A DNA stretch of 5,554 nt. It comes from Methanobacterium sp. UBA8. Its GTDB lineage: Archaea; Methanobacteriota; Methanobacteria; Methanobacteriales; Methanobacteriaceae. The notes beneath the pieces were generated by a model that saw only the letters and a program-made list of their open reading frames with translations, did no database searches and was not told the DNA's origin. The DNA is taken from positions 21,222-26,775 of the forward strand of contig DADN01000056.1 of assembly GCA_002509665.1 (NCBI GenBank), read 5' to 3'. The position numbers and the translations under genes were made by a program. Positions 1 to 5,554 of this stretch are shown here, piece by piece; the first letter of the stretch is position 1, and each line of letters starts with the position of its first letter.

Positions 1-89
1 ATAATTATAATAAAAAACTAGTCAAATAAAAAGAATAATGGAAAATTATTTAATAAATTAAACATTATTTAAGCTTTTAAAATATTAAT

Positions 90-120
90 AAAAAAATGCG
101 ATTTTTGATTATAAAAAAAT
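90..120 (-). terminator. Probable transcription termination region of the trp operon
   Basis: In the minus-strand transcript two U7 tracts occur here, from the A-runs at 113-119 and 90-96. They are the first U-runs of this length after the trpD stop. The second is preceded by a weak A/U hairpin (arms at 92-97 and 101-106, CGC loop). Archaeal RNA polymerase typically stops at U-rich tracts without needing a strong hairpin, so this is the best terminator candidate in the window. The position is inferred; in such AT-rich DNA similar runs also arise by chance. Confidence 0.4.
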
Positions 121-157
121 TTATATTTCAAGATGTTCCATATTATAGATTGGAGCA

Positions 158-180
158 ATGATGGTAATCAATTACCTCAT
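158..180. repeat. Interrupted palindrome, possible operator or weak hairpin
   Basis: The two six-base arms GGTAAT (163-168) and ATTACC (171-176) are perfect inverted repeats around a central CA. They are extended by ATGA (158-161) and TCAT (177-180) after one unpaired base at 162. Twenty of 23 bases are therefore in paired arms. A short-spaced palindrome like this can be a dimeric regulator site or a small hairpin in the trp transcript. No TGTACA TRP box is present here, so there is no reason to link it to the TrpY type of control. Confidence 0.35.
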
Positions 181-269
181 TTTATTATATTTTTTTTAAA
201 GTCTTCTTAAGCATCTCCTGTTTTTGTATAATAATTTTTAAACTGATTTTTATTTGTATTTCTGGATTA

Positions 270-1310
270 TTAGCTATTTTCTACAAATTCATAAAGCTTT
301 TTAAGAGCAGCTCCTGATTCAACTGACTTTCGAGCTATTTTTACTCCATCTCTGAAATTATCCACAATTCCAGTTATAAAGAGGATGGCAGCTGCATTTG
401 TGAGGCATAGATCCAGTCTTGCCTTTTCAGTTTCATTTCTCTCCATACCTTTAAGGACATCAACTGCAATCTGTATATTTTCGTCGATATCTGAAGAAGC
501 TTTTATCAGTTCTTCACGGGTTCTTGCAATACCAAAGTCTTCAGGGTAAATTTCTTTAATACTGATTTTACTGTTTTCAAGAAATGCTACTTTGGTTTTT
601 CCAAGTGTTGATATTTCATCCATTGCAGGATTTCCATAGCTGTCAAACCCGTGGACTACCATGGCCTTTTTAACACCTAAATTTTTAAGTACATTGGCCA
701 CCAGCTCAACATAGTCCGGATCAAAAACTCCGAGGAGTTGAATATCTGCATTTGCCGGTGATGTAAGTGGACCCAAGATGTTAAAGACTGTCCTTATATT
801 AAGCTCCCGTCTCACAGGCATCACGTACTTCATTGCAGGGTGAAAGTTAGGGGCGAACATAAACCCGATGCCTGTTTTTTCCATACTTTTTTCTACTTCT
901 TCTGCCCCACTGTCTATGGTTACACCAAGGGCTTCCAATATATCTGCACCACCGCATTTACTTGTTATGCTTCTGTTACCGTGTTTGGCTATTACAACGC
1001 CGCATGATGCTGCTATTATTGCTGAAATGGTACTTATATTAAATGTTTTTAACACATCTCCTCCAGTACCGCATGTATCTACAAGAGGGGCATTTATTTT
1101 AGGGGATACTGGTACACAAACTTCGCGCATGGCCTTTACAAAACCAGTTATTTCTGGGACTGTTTCACCTTTCATGGAAAGGGAAGTTAAAAAGGAAGCT
1201 GTTTGAACGTCACTCGCATTACCATTCATTATTTGGGTCATGCATTCATAAGCTTCTTTTTCATTTAGATCCTGAAATGAAGTGACCTTCTTTATACACT
1301 CAGATATCAT
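270..1310 (-). CDS. trpD: Anthranilate phosphoribosyltransferase TrpD
   Basis: Transfers the phosphoribosyl group of PRPP to anthranilate, giving N-(5-phosphoribosyl)anthranilate, the second step of the pathway, in the cytoplasm. The 346-residue length is normal for a stand-alone TrpD, not fused to TrpG. Visible motifs are the small helical N-terminal domain, the PRPP loop DTCGTGGD at residues 78-85, NIST at 91-94, KHGNRS at 109-114, the PVRREL segment at 165-170 whose arginine contacts anthranilate in this family, FNILGPL at 176-182, and the metal-binding DE pair at 231-232. The start chosen is the ATG at 1310, preceded by AGTGAT four bases upstream; an in-frame GTG at 1319 lies inside that binding site and has none of its own. 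It is the last gene of the operon, 12 bases after trpA, the only real gap between genes here. Nothing suggests damage. The family call is very secure; the start is likely. Confidence 0.97.
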   Translation of the reverse strand: MISECIKKVTSFQDLNEKEAYECMTQIMNGNASDVQTASFLTSLSMKGETVPEITGFVKAMREVCVPVSPKINAPLVDTCGTGGDVLKTFNISTISAIIAASCGVVIAKHGNRSITSKCGGADILEALGVTIDSGAEEVEKSMEKTGIGFMFAPNFHPAMKYVMPVRRELNIRTVFNILGPLTSPANADIQLLGVFDPDYVELVANVLKNLGVKKAMVVHGFDSYGNPAMDEISTLGKTKVAFLENSKISIKEIYPEDFGIARTREELIKASSDIDENIQIAVDVLKGMERNETEKARLDLCLTNAAAILFITGIVDNFRDGVKIARKSVESGAALKKLYEFVENS

Positions 1311-1322
1311 AAAAATCACTTT

Positions 1323-2132
1323 TTAACTTTTAGTAGCTTCTTTAAGTTCAGCGCAGAATTTCCCAACTTTTTGCAGCATTTCTTCTTTATTTTCAAGATT
1401 TTCAGTTATTATGTTTAATATGGCACTGGCAACAATTGCCCCATCAGCACCGGCATTTATAACTTCCCTGACATGTTTTGGCTTTGAAATACCAAACCCT
1501 ACACTTATTGGGATGTCACTGTGGCTTTTTATCCTTTTAATAAGATCAACGGTGGTTGTTTTGAGTTCAGCTCTTGCACCGGTGGTTCCCATAACTGCAA
1601 CCACGTAGAGGAAACCAGAACACATTTTTGTTATTTCCTGTAACCTCTCATTGCTTGTGGTTTGCGCTGCCATGAAGATCTGTTGAACGCCGTTTTTTTG
1701 TGCAGCTTCCAGGGCCTCACATGCTTCTTCAGGAGGTAAATCCGCTGCAAGTATGGCGTTTGCACCATTCTCTCTGGCCATTTTGTAGAATTTTTCAAGC
1801 CCCATTTTGTAAATTAAGTTATAATATGTGAGAACTCCAACAGGAATATCTGTAAATTCACGGATCCGTCTTATAAATTCAAAACCTTTCTCAGCAGTCA
1901 TACCTGATTCAAGTGCTCTTATATCTGCTAATTGAACTGTAGGTCCGTCAGCAACGGGGTCACTGAATGGAAAACCGATTTCAAGGGCATCAGCACCATT
2001 TTCTACAAAAACTTTCACAATTTGGAGGGATGTCTCAAAATCAGGGTCGCCTGCAACTACAAATGGAATAAATGCACCTTCTTTTTTTGTTTTAGTCCTC
2101 TCGAATGCTGCATCGTAGCTTTCTATGTTCAT
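1323..2132 (-). CDS. trpA: Tryptophan synthase alpha subunit TrpA
   Basis: Cleaves indole-3-glycerol phosphate to indole and glyceraldehyde 3-phosphate; indole is then channelled to TrpB in the alpha-beta complex. At 269 residues it is full length for this TIM-barrel family. The catalytic pair is clear: Glu51 in [10 protein letters not shown] (50-59) and Asp62 in ADGP (61-64). Phosphate-binding loops are GTTGAR (182-187), where most family members have GVTGAR, and GFGIS (212-216). The ATG overlaps the trpB stop as ATGA, and a G5 run (2140-2144) lies seven bases upstream as the ribosome binding site. The tight overlap with trpB fits the need for equal amounts of the two subunits. The gene ends in TAA, 12 bases before trpD. 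Confidence 0.98.
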   Translation of the reverse strand: MNIESYDAAFERTKTKKEGAFIPFVVAGDPDFETSLQIVKVFVENGADALEIGFPFSDPVADGPTVQLADIRALESGMTAEKGFEFIRRIREFTDIPVGVLTYYNLIYKMGLEKFYKMARENGANAILAADLPPEEACEALEAAQKNGVQQIFMAAQTTSNERLQEITKMCSGFLYVVAVMGTTGARAELKTTTVDLIKRIKSHSDIPISVGFGISKPKHVREVINAGADGAIVASAILNIITENLENKEEMLQKVGKFCAELKEATKS

Positions 2133-3301
2133 AATTTTACCCCCATAAAGTCTGCGATTATATTAACATCTTTGTCTCCCCTTCCTGAGAGGTTTACAAC
2201 TATTGTTTTTCCCGGATTCTCTTTGGCGTATTTTTCAGCCATTGCAACTGCATGGGAACTTTCAAGTGCTGGGATGATACCTTCATACTTTGACAGCATC
2301 TTAAATGCTCTAAATGCTTCTTCATCAGTAATAGGGCCATATTTTGCACGTCCTGTGACTTTTAAATATGAATGTTCGGGTCCTACGCCAGGATAATCTA
2401 GTCCTGCAGATATGGAATGGGCTTCAGATATTTGTCCGTAGTCGTCCTGAAGAACAAATGATAAAGATCCATGGAGAACACCTTCAGTACCTGCACTTAG
2501 TGTAGCACCATGTTTCCCTTCTAAACCATCTCCTCCACCTTCAGCACCTACAAGTTCTACTTCTTTATCGTCTATAAATTCTGAAAATATTCCAAGGGAG
2601 TTACTTCCACCACCGACACATGCTATTACTGCATCAGGGAGTTCACCTTCTTTTTCCAGTATATCTTTTTTTGTTTCTTTTCCAATAACGGTTTGGAAGT
2701 GTTTTACCATTGTTGGATATGGGTGAGGGCCTGCAGTAGAGCCTAACAGGTAGTGAGTGTTCTCAACATTGGTTATCCAATCCCTCATAGCTTCATTCAT
2801 AGCGTCTTTTAAAGTTTTAGCTCCGCTTTCTACGGGAATAACTTTAGCTCCGGATATTTCCATTCTAAATACATTTAACTTCTGACGTGCTACATCTACA
2901 CTCCCCATGTAAATATCTGCAGGCATCTTAAACAGGGAAGCTACAGTTGCAGTTGCAATACCGTGCTGCCCTGCCCCAGTTTCTGCTATTAATCTTTCTT
3001 TACCCATATATTTTGCAAGAAGCCCTTGTCCTAGGGTGTTATTTATTTTATGAGCACCTGTATGGAGCAGATCTTCTCTTTTCAGGTAGATTTTACAGCC
3101 CAGTTTTTCTGAAAGATTTTCCGCGTAGTAAAGAGGGGTTGGCCTACCTGCAAATTCTCTTAAATAATATTCAAGTTCTGCGTTGAATTCTTTATCATCC
3201 TTGTATTTTAAAAATGCCTTCTCGAGCTCTTCAAGGGCAGGAATTAGAAGCTCTGGAACGTATATCCCGCCGTATTTACCGAATTTACCGTCTGAGATCA
3301 T
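2129..3301 (-). CDS. trpB: Tryptophan synthase beta subunit TrpB (TrpB1 type)
   Basis: PLP-dependent enzyme that condenses indole with L-serine to give tryptophan, the last step, in complex with TrpA. The 390 residues match the usual TrpB1 length. Key residues are the PLP lysine Lys85 in AHKINN (83-88), the catalytic Glu107 in AETGAGQHG (106-114), the phosphate loop GGGSN (230-234), the segment [11 protein letters not shown] (300-310) and the SGRGDKD end motif (372-378). The operon position beside trpA and the short N-terminus starting [12 protein letters not shown] support TrpB1 rather than the longer, usually separate TrpB2. The start is the ATG at 3301, which shares one base with the trpF stop (TAATG) and has AGGTGAT just upstream; an in-frame TTG at 3316 would put that binding site inside the gene. 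It holds the only tryptophan residue seen in the operon (Trp175). Confidence 0.98.
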   Translation of the reverse strand: MISDGKFGKYGGIYVPELLIPALEELEKAFLKYKDDKEFNAELEYYLREFAGRPTPLYYAENLSEKLGCKIYLKREDLLHTGAHKINNTLGQGLLAKYMGKERLIAETGAGQHGIATATVASLFKMPADIYMGSVDVARQKLNVFRMEISGAKVIPVESGAKTLKDAMNEAMRDWITNVENTHYLLGSTAGPHPYPTMVKHFQTVIGKETKKDILEKEGELPDAVIACVGGGSNSLGIFSEFIDDKEVELVGAEGGGDGLEGKHGATLSAGTEGVLHGSLSFVLQDDYGQISEAHSISAGLDYPGVGPEHSYLKVTGRAKYGPITDEEAFRAFKMLSKYEGIIPALESSHAVAMAEKYAKENPGKTIVVNLSGRGDKDVNIIADFMGVKL

Positions 3302-3951
3302 TAAATCACCTTGCAATTTTCAACAAATTCTACTATTTTATCCCTATTTTTAATTCCAGGACCATCTTCAACCCCTGAATTAACATCAACATAATCAAAA
3401 ATGTTTTTAATTAACTTTCCTTCATTTTTTATCCTTTGTGCATTAATTCCACCTGCAAGAAACAGTTTTATATCTGCATTGCTTTTTTTTGCAATTTCTG
3501 CTGCTTCAACTGCAACTTCCAGTGGAATTTGCTTTCCAGTACCGCCACTTTTACCTTGAATCATAGAATCAAATATTAGATATTTGCAAACTTTTGCAAA
3601 TGATTCTATCTCTTCTTTTTTGGATTCACCGATTTTCTCAGGAATTCCAATGGCTCTAATTACATTAATTTCTTTTAGTTTATCTATGTCTTCTGCCACT
3701 AATGAGTGCAGCTGTACATTTTTAACGCCGCTTTTTTCTACAGAGTCTATGGCTTCTTCAACTGTTTTAGGTTCAATTACAAGCACTGTATTTTCTTTAT
3801 TTTTCATTGAGTCCACTAGTTCTCTTACTTTTTCTATATCCAGAAATCTCTTGGACCGTTTTATGTTTATAAACCCAATAAAAGCAGAGCCCTCATTTTC
3901 ACATACTTGAACATCTTCAGGCCGTGTAATCCCGCAAATTTTGAATTCCAT
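3301..3951 (-). CDS. trpF: Phosphoribosylanthranilate isomerase TrpF
   Basis: Carries out the Amadori rearrangement of N-(5-phosphoribosyl)anthranilate to the carboxyphenylamino-deoxyribulose phosphate used by TrpC. The 216 residues form one TIM barrel, a normal length. The general base Cys6 lies in KICGITR (4-10) and the general acid Asp128 in IFDSM (126-130). Phosphate-binding segments are SGGTGK (135-140), LAGGIN (165-170) and [14 protein letters not shown] (189-202). It is more divergent than its neighbours: the second strand reads [11 protein letters not shown] where bacterial enzymes usually have a GF-V-F...S-R pattern, VLVIEPKT (56-63) replaces the usual VGVF stretch, and VQLHS replaces VQLHG. 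The catalytic pair is intact, so activity is expected. The ATG follows the trpC stop directly (TAA then ATG), with AGGTGA at 3957-3962 five bases upstream. Confidence 0.95.
   Translation of the reverse strand: MEFKICGITRPEDVQVCENEGSAFIGFINIKRSKRFLDIEKVRELVDSMKNKENTVLVIEPKTVEEAIDSVEKSGVKNVQLHSLVAEDIDKLKEINVIRAIGIPEKIGESKKEEIESFAKVCKYLIFDSMIQGKSGGTGKQIPLEVAVEAAEIAKKSNADIKLFLAGGINAQRIKNEGKLIKNIFDYVDVNSGVEDGPGIKNRDKIVEFVENCKVI
3302..3311 (-). promoter_or_regulatory. trpB ribosome binding site
   Basis: AGGTGAT (complement of 3305-3311) is a strong match to the methanogen Shine-Dalgarno sequence AGGAGGTGAT and ends three bases before the ATG at 3301. It lies inside the last codons of trpF. Its position decides for the ATG over the in-frame TTG at 3316. 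Confidence 0.75.
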
Positions 3952-4743
3952 TTAATTCACCTTTGCGTTTTTACCTGCTTTAACTAGTTTTTGCACTGTT
4001 TCAAATATATTGTTTGATTCCATAATGGTTGAACCTATTAAGACTGCATCTGCACCGTAGCTTCCAAGAAGTTTGATATCTTCTGGATTTTTAACCCCGC
4101 TTTCTGATACAAGAACTGTATTTTCAGGTATGTATCTTGCAAGCTTTTCAGTCCTTTTAAAATCGATACTGAAATCGCTGAAATCCCTGTTGTTAATCCC
4201 TATTATGTCAGCACCTGCTTTTGTGGCCATTTCTATTTCTTCCCTGTTTTTACATTCTACAAGGGCATCCATTTCAAGATAATGGCACAGGTCGATTCCA
4301 AATCTAAGATCTTTATAGATGCCTGCCATTAAGAGCACTGCACTGGCTCCACAAGATCGGGCTTCATAGATCTGGTATTCATCCATTACAAAATCTTTTC
4401 TAAGAAGAGGTAGCTTGCTTACTTTGGATGCAATACGCAGATTTTTAATGCTGCTTTTAAAAAATGTCTGTTCTGTAAGTACTGAGATAGCATTTGCCCC
4501 TCCTTTATTGTAGAGAGGAACTACATCTTCCACAAGAATGTTGGAAATGTCTCCTTTAGATGGGGACGCCGGCTTGTATTCACAGATTACAGAAATATCA
4601 TCTTTATTAAGCAGTGCTTTTTTAAAATCAGCCCGTATTTTTGTCCCACGAATATTTTCTTTTAATTCACTCAGAGGTCTGTATTTCATGTCTCTTTTAA
4701 GAGTGCTTTTCCTTTCTGTTATTATCTGTGAGAAGTTGATCAT
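3952..4743 (-). CDS. trpC: Indole-3-glycerol phosphate synthase TrpC
   Basis: Closes the indole ring: carboxyphenylamino-deoxyribulose phosphate becomes indole-3-glycerol phosphate with loss of CO2 and water. It is a single-domain TIM barrel of 263 residues, not fused to TrpF. Residues matching the known active site are Glu55 and Lys57 in CEYKPASPSKG (54-64), the catalytic Lys116 in LLRKDF (113-118), Glu163 in VECKN (162-166), Asn184 in GINNRDF (182-188) and Glu214-Ser215 in SESG (213-216). The start taken is the ATG at 4743, which overlaps the trpG stop as ATGA and has GGAGGG six bases upstream. An in-frame TTG at 4749 would add two residues but sits directly against that binding site, so it is unlikely. 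The ribosome binding site may be covered by an RNA hairpin formed with the end of trpG. Confidence 0.97.
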   Translation of the reverse strand: MINFSQIITERKSTLKRDMKYRPLSELKENIRGTKIRADFKKALLNKDDISVICEYKPASPSKGDISNILVEDVVPLYNKGGANAISVLTEQTFFKSSIKNLRIASKVSKLPLLRKDFVMDEYQIYEARSCGASAVLLMAGIYKDLRFGIDLCHYLEMDALVECKNREEIEMATKAGADIIGINNRDFSDFSIDFKRTEKLARYIPENTVLVSESGVKNPEDIKLLGSYGADAVLIGSTIMESNNIFETVQKLVKAGKNAKVN

Positions 4744-5363
4744 GCACAACCCTCCAAAAACTTTGTTTTTGGGGTTCGAAAACCACCGTTTTTCTCAACC
4801 TCAAGGAAGTTCTTGATTATTTTAATCCCGCTGGCTGTGCCTATTGACTCTGGATGGAACTGAAGACCAAAAACAGGACAATCAGAATGTTTTATTGCCA
4901 TTATAGTCCCGTCTTCTGTTTTTGCAATGACTTCTATACAATCTGGGACACTTTCTTCATCACAGATAAGTGAATGATATCTTGTTGCAACGAGGGTATT
5001 TTCAACGTCTTTAAATATTCCTTCCCTGTCATGGGAAATTTTACTTAGCTTACCATGTATTGGCTCTGCTCTTTTAATTTTCCCTCCAAATGTTGCAAAA
5101 ATACCCTGATGCCCTAAACATACTCCTAAAATAGGAATTTTGCCTTTAAATTCTTTAATGACATCTTCACAAACCCCAAAATCCTTTTTGTTGGTGGGGT
5201 TTCCAGGTCCTGGAGAAATTATTATACTGTCTGGCTGAAGCTCTCTTATTTCTTCAATGGTTATTTTATCATTCCTTTTAACCACTATGTCTTTTTCAAG
5301 CTGTCCAACTAATTGATAGAGATTATATGTAAATGAATCGTAATTATCAAGTATCAGTATCAT
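4740..5363 (-). CDS. trpG: Anthranilate synthase glutamine amidotransferase subunit TrpG
   Basis: Class I glutamine amidotransferase that releases ammonia from glutamine and passes it to TrpE for anthranilate formation from chorismate. The triad is visible: nucleophile Cys82 in GVCLGHQ (80-86), His170 and Glu172 in QFHPES (168-173). Other family motifs are DNYDSFTYNL (6-15), SPGPGNP (50-56), the HGK at 103-105 and RYHSL (128-132). The HGK and the position next to trpE favour TrpG; a double role as PabA in folate-type synthesis cannot be excluded. At 207 residues it is slightly long: after the normal last helix a polar tail of about 17 residues follows (191-207), whose codons form the hairpin before trpC. 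The ATG overlaps the trpE stop as ATGA, with a G5 run (5371-5375) seven bases upstream. Confidence 0.97.
   Translation of the reverse strand: MILILDNYDSFTYNLYQLVGQLEKDIVVKRNDKITIEEIRELQPDSIIISPGPGNPTNKKDFGVCEDVIKEFKGKIPILGVCLGHQGIFATFGGKIKRAEPIHGKLSKISHDREGIFKDVENTLVATRYHSLICDEESVPDCIEVIAKTEDGTIMAIKHSDCPVFGLQFHPESIGTASGIKIIKNFLEVEKNGGFRTPKTKFLEGCA
4744..4755 (-). promoter_or_regulatory. trpC ribosome binding site
   Basis: GGAGGG (complement of 4750-4755) is a strong Shine-Dalgarno sequence six bases before the ATG at 4743. It supports that start over the TTG at 4749. It is also codons for the end of TrpG, and lies in the 3' arm of the hairpin at 4748-4776. Confidence 0.75.
4748..4776 (-). 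promoter_or_regulatory. Hairpin covering the trpC ribosome binding site
   Basis: In the transcript, CCAAAAAC (from 4772-4765) and GUUUUUGG (from 4761-4754) form a perfect eight-base-pair stem with an AAA loop. After a two-base AG bulge, AACC (4776-4773) can pair with GGUU (4751-4748), giving 12 pairs. The GGAGGG site of trpC is then wholly in the paired arm or its bulge. A ribosome finishing trpG would pull the structure open, so trpC would be translated mainly behind trpG. The inverted repeat is seen directly; the coupling role is inference. Confidence 0.5.
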
Positions 5364-5554
5364 TTTAGTTCCCCCTTACCGCTTGCAACTTCAAGAGCCT
5401 TTATAACTGCCTGTGCTTTATTTTCACATTCGAGATATTCGTTTTCAGGAACTGAATCATGCACGATTCCTGCACCTGCCTGTATTTTAGCTTTGTTTCC
5501 ATTGCAGACAAGGGTTCTTATAACAATTGCAAAATCTGCATTTCCATTTAATGA
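5360..5554 (-). CDS. trpE: Anthranilate synthase component I TrpE, C-terminal fragment
   Basis: Only the last 64 codons are in the window; the gene continues past the right edge, so it is cut by the window and not shown to be broken. The frame is open from the edge to a TGA at 5362-5360. The translation has the end of the chorismate-binding domain: NGNADFAIVIRTL, then QAGAGIVHDSVPENEY, a conserved glutamate, and NKAQAVIKALE. These are hallmarks of the TrpE, PabB and isochorismate synthase family. TrpE is chosen because trpG follows with an ATGA overlap and the rest of the trp genes come after. The full enzyme converts chorismate and ammonia to anthranilate and is usually inhibited by tryptophan, but that N-terminal site is outside the window. 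This is the first gene seen, and the operon promoter must lie upstream of it. Confidence 0.93.
   Translation of the reverse strand, partial: SLNGNADFAIVIRTLVCNGNKAKIQAGAGIVHDSVPENEYLECENKAQAVIKALEVASGKGELK

Larger units (their letters stand above)
1..269. other. AT-rich intergenic region downstream of trpD
   Basis: This stretch follows the trpD stop and runs to the window edge. It is visibly richer in A and T than the genes. All three plus-strand frames hit stops within the first 30 bases, and minus-strand frames are also broken by frequent stops, so no normal gene is supported. It contains two seven-base A-runs on the plus strand (U-tracts in the trp transcript), an eight-base T-run at 190-197, a GGTAAT-centred palindrome at 158-180, and a short minus-strand peptide frame at 121-171 that looks a little like the start of a family 2 glycosyltransferase. 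No gene to the left is visible, so whether part of this is the promoter of a neighbour cannot be decided. Confidence 0.75.

Noticed and set aside
185..214. Minus-strand ATG at 214 after AGGAG, followed by nine codons and a stop
   Set aside because: Too short, no spacing between the binding-site-like sequence and the ATG, and no supporting context; most likely chance in A-rich DNA.
1..269. CRISPR array, tRNA gene or insertion sequence end in the non-coding stretch
   Set aside because: No regularly spaced direct repeats, no cloverleaf or conserved TTCGA-type loop, and no terminal inverted repeats with flanking duplications were seen.
1932..2396. Plus-strand open frame of 154 codons, and other plus-strand open frames inside the operon (for example 868-1206 and 3584-3910)
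   Set aside because: They lie opposite clear trp genes with full family motifs, show no recognisable domain, and are explained as antisense shadows of conserved coding sequence.
3713..3718. TGTACA, the core of the TRP box bound by TrpY in Methanothermobacter
   Set aside because: A single copy inside the trpF coding sequence, with no tandem partner and far from any promoter; a six-base match is expected by chance.
4744..4749. TTG at 4749 as the trpC start
   Set aside because: It directly abuts GGAGGG with no spacer, whereas the ATG at 4743 has a six-base spacer and forms the ATGA overlap seen at other junctions.
5360..5554. Possibility that trpE is a truncated pseudogene
   Set aside because: The frame is open right to the window edge with intact family motifs, so the truncation is only the window boundary.

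Overview
The window is almost entirely a tryptophan biosynthesis operon read on the minus strand, from right to left: trpE (only its last 64 codons), trpG, trpC, trpF, trpB, trpA and trpD. Together these encode the whole route from chorismate to tryptophan, except for the missing N-terminal part of TrpE. All key catalytic residues that can be recognised from the sequence are present, so the pathway looks functional.

The organism is probably a methanogenic archaeon of the Methanobacteriales, most likely Methanobacterium-like. The order trpEGCFBAD is the one known from Methanothermobacter and relatives. The DNA is AT-rich. Ribosome binding sites such as AGGTGAT and GGAGGG match the anti-Shine-Dalgarno sequence used by methanogens. 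The proteins are neither strongly acidic (as in haloarchaea) nor arranged as in common bacterial trp operons. This assignment is inference from gene order and sequence style; no search was run.

Layout: 1-269 is a very AT-rich stretch with no convincing gene. It holds U-tracts suited to ending the trp transcript, a palindrome, and a short peptide-coding stretch that may be gene debris. 270-1310 is trpD, 1323-2132 trpA, 2129-3301 trpB, 3301-3951 trpF, 3952-4743 trpC, 4740-5363 trpG and 5360-5554 the end of trpE. Junctions are extremely tight: three 4-base ATGA overlaps (trpE/trpG, trpG/trpC, trpB/trpA), one 1-base TAATG overlap (trpF/trpB), one direct abutment (trpC/trpF) and a single 12-base gap (trpA/trpD). 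For trpC, trpB and trpD the farthest upstream TTG or GTG codon is not the best start; an ATG a few codons later has the ribosome binding site at the right distance.

TrpE with TrpG makes anthranilate, TrpD adds phosphoribosyl, TrpF isomerises, TrpC closes the indole ring, and TrpA with TrpB makes tryptophan from indole-glycerol phosphate and serine. The operon promoter and any operator lie upstream of trpE, beyond the right edge, so transcriptional control cannot be judged here.

No new biological system is evident. The observations most worth a second look are an RNA hairpin that would cover the trpC ribosome binding site, and the near absence of tryptophan codons: one in about 1,755.
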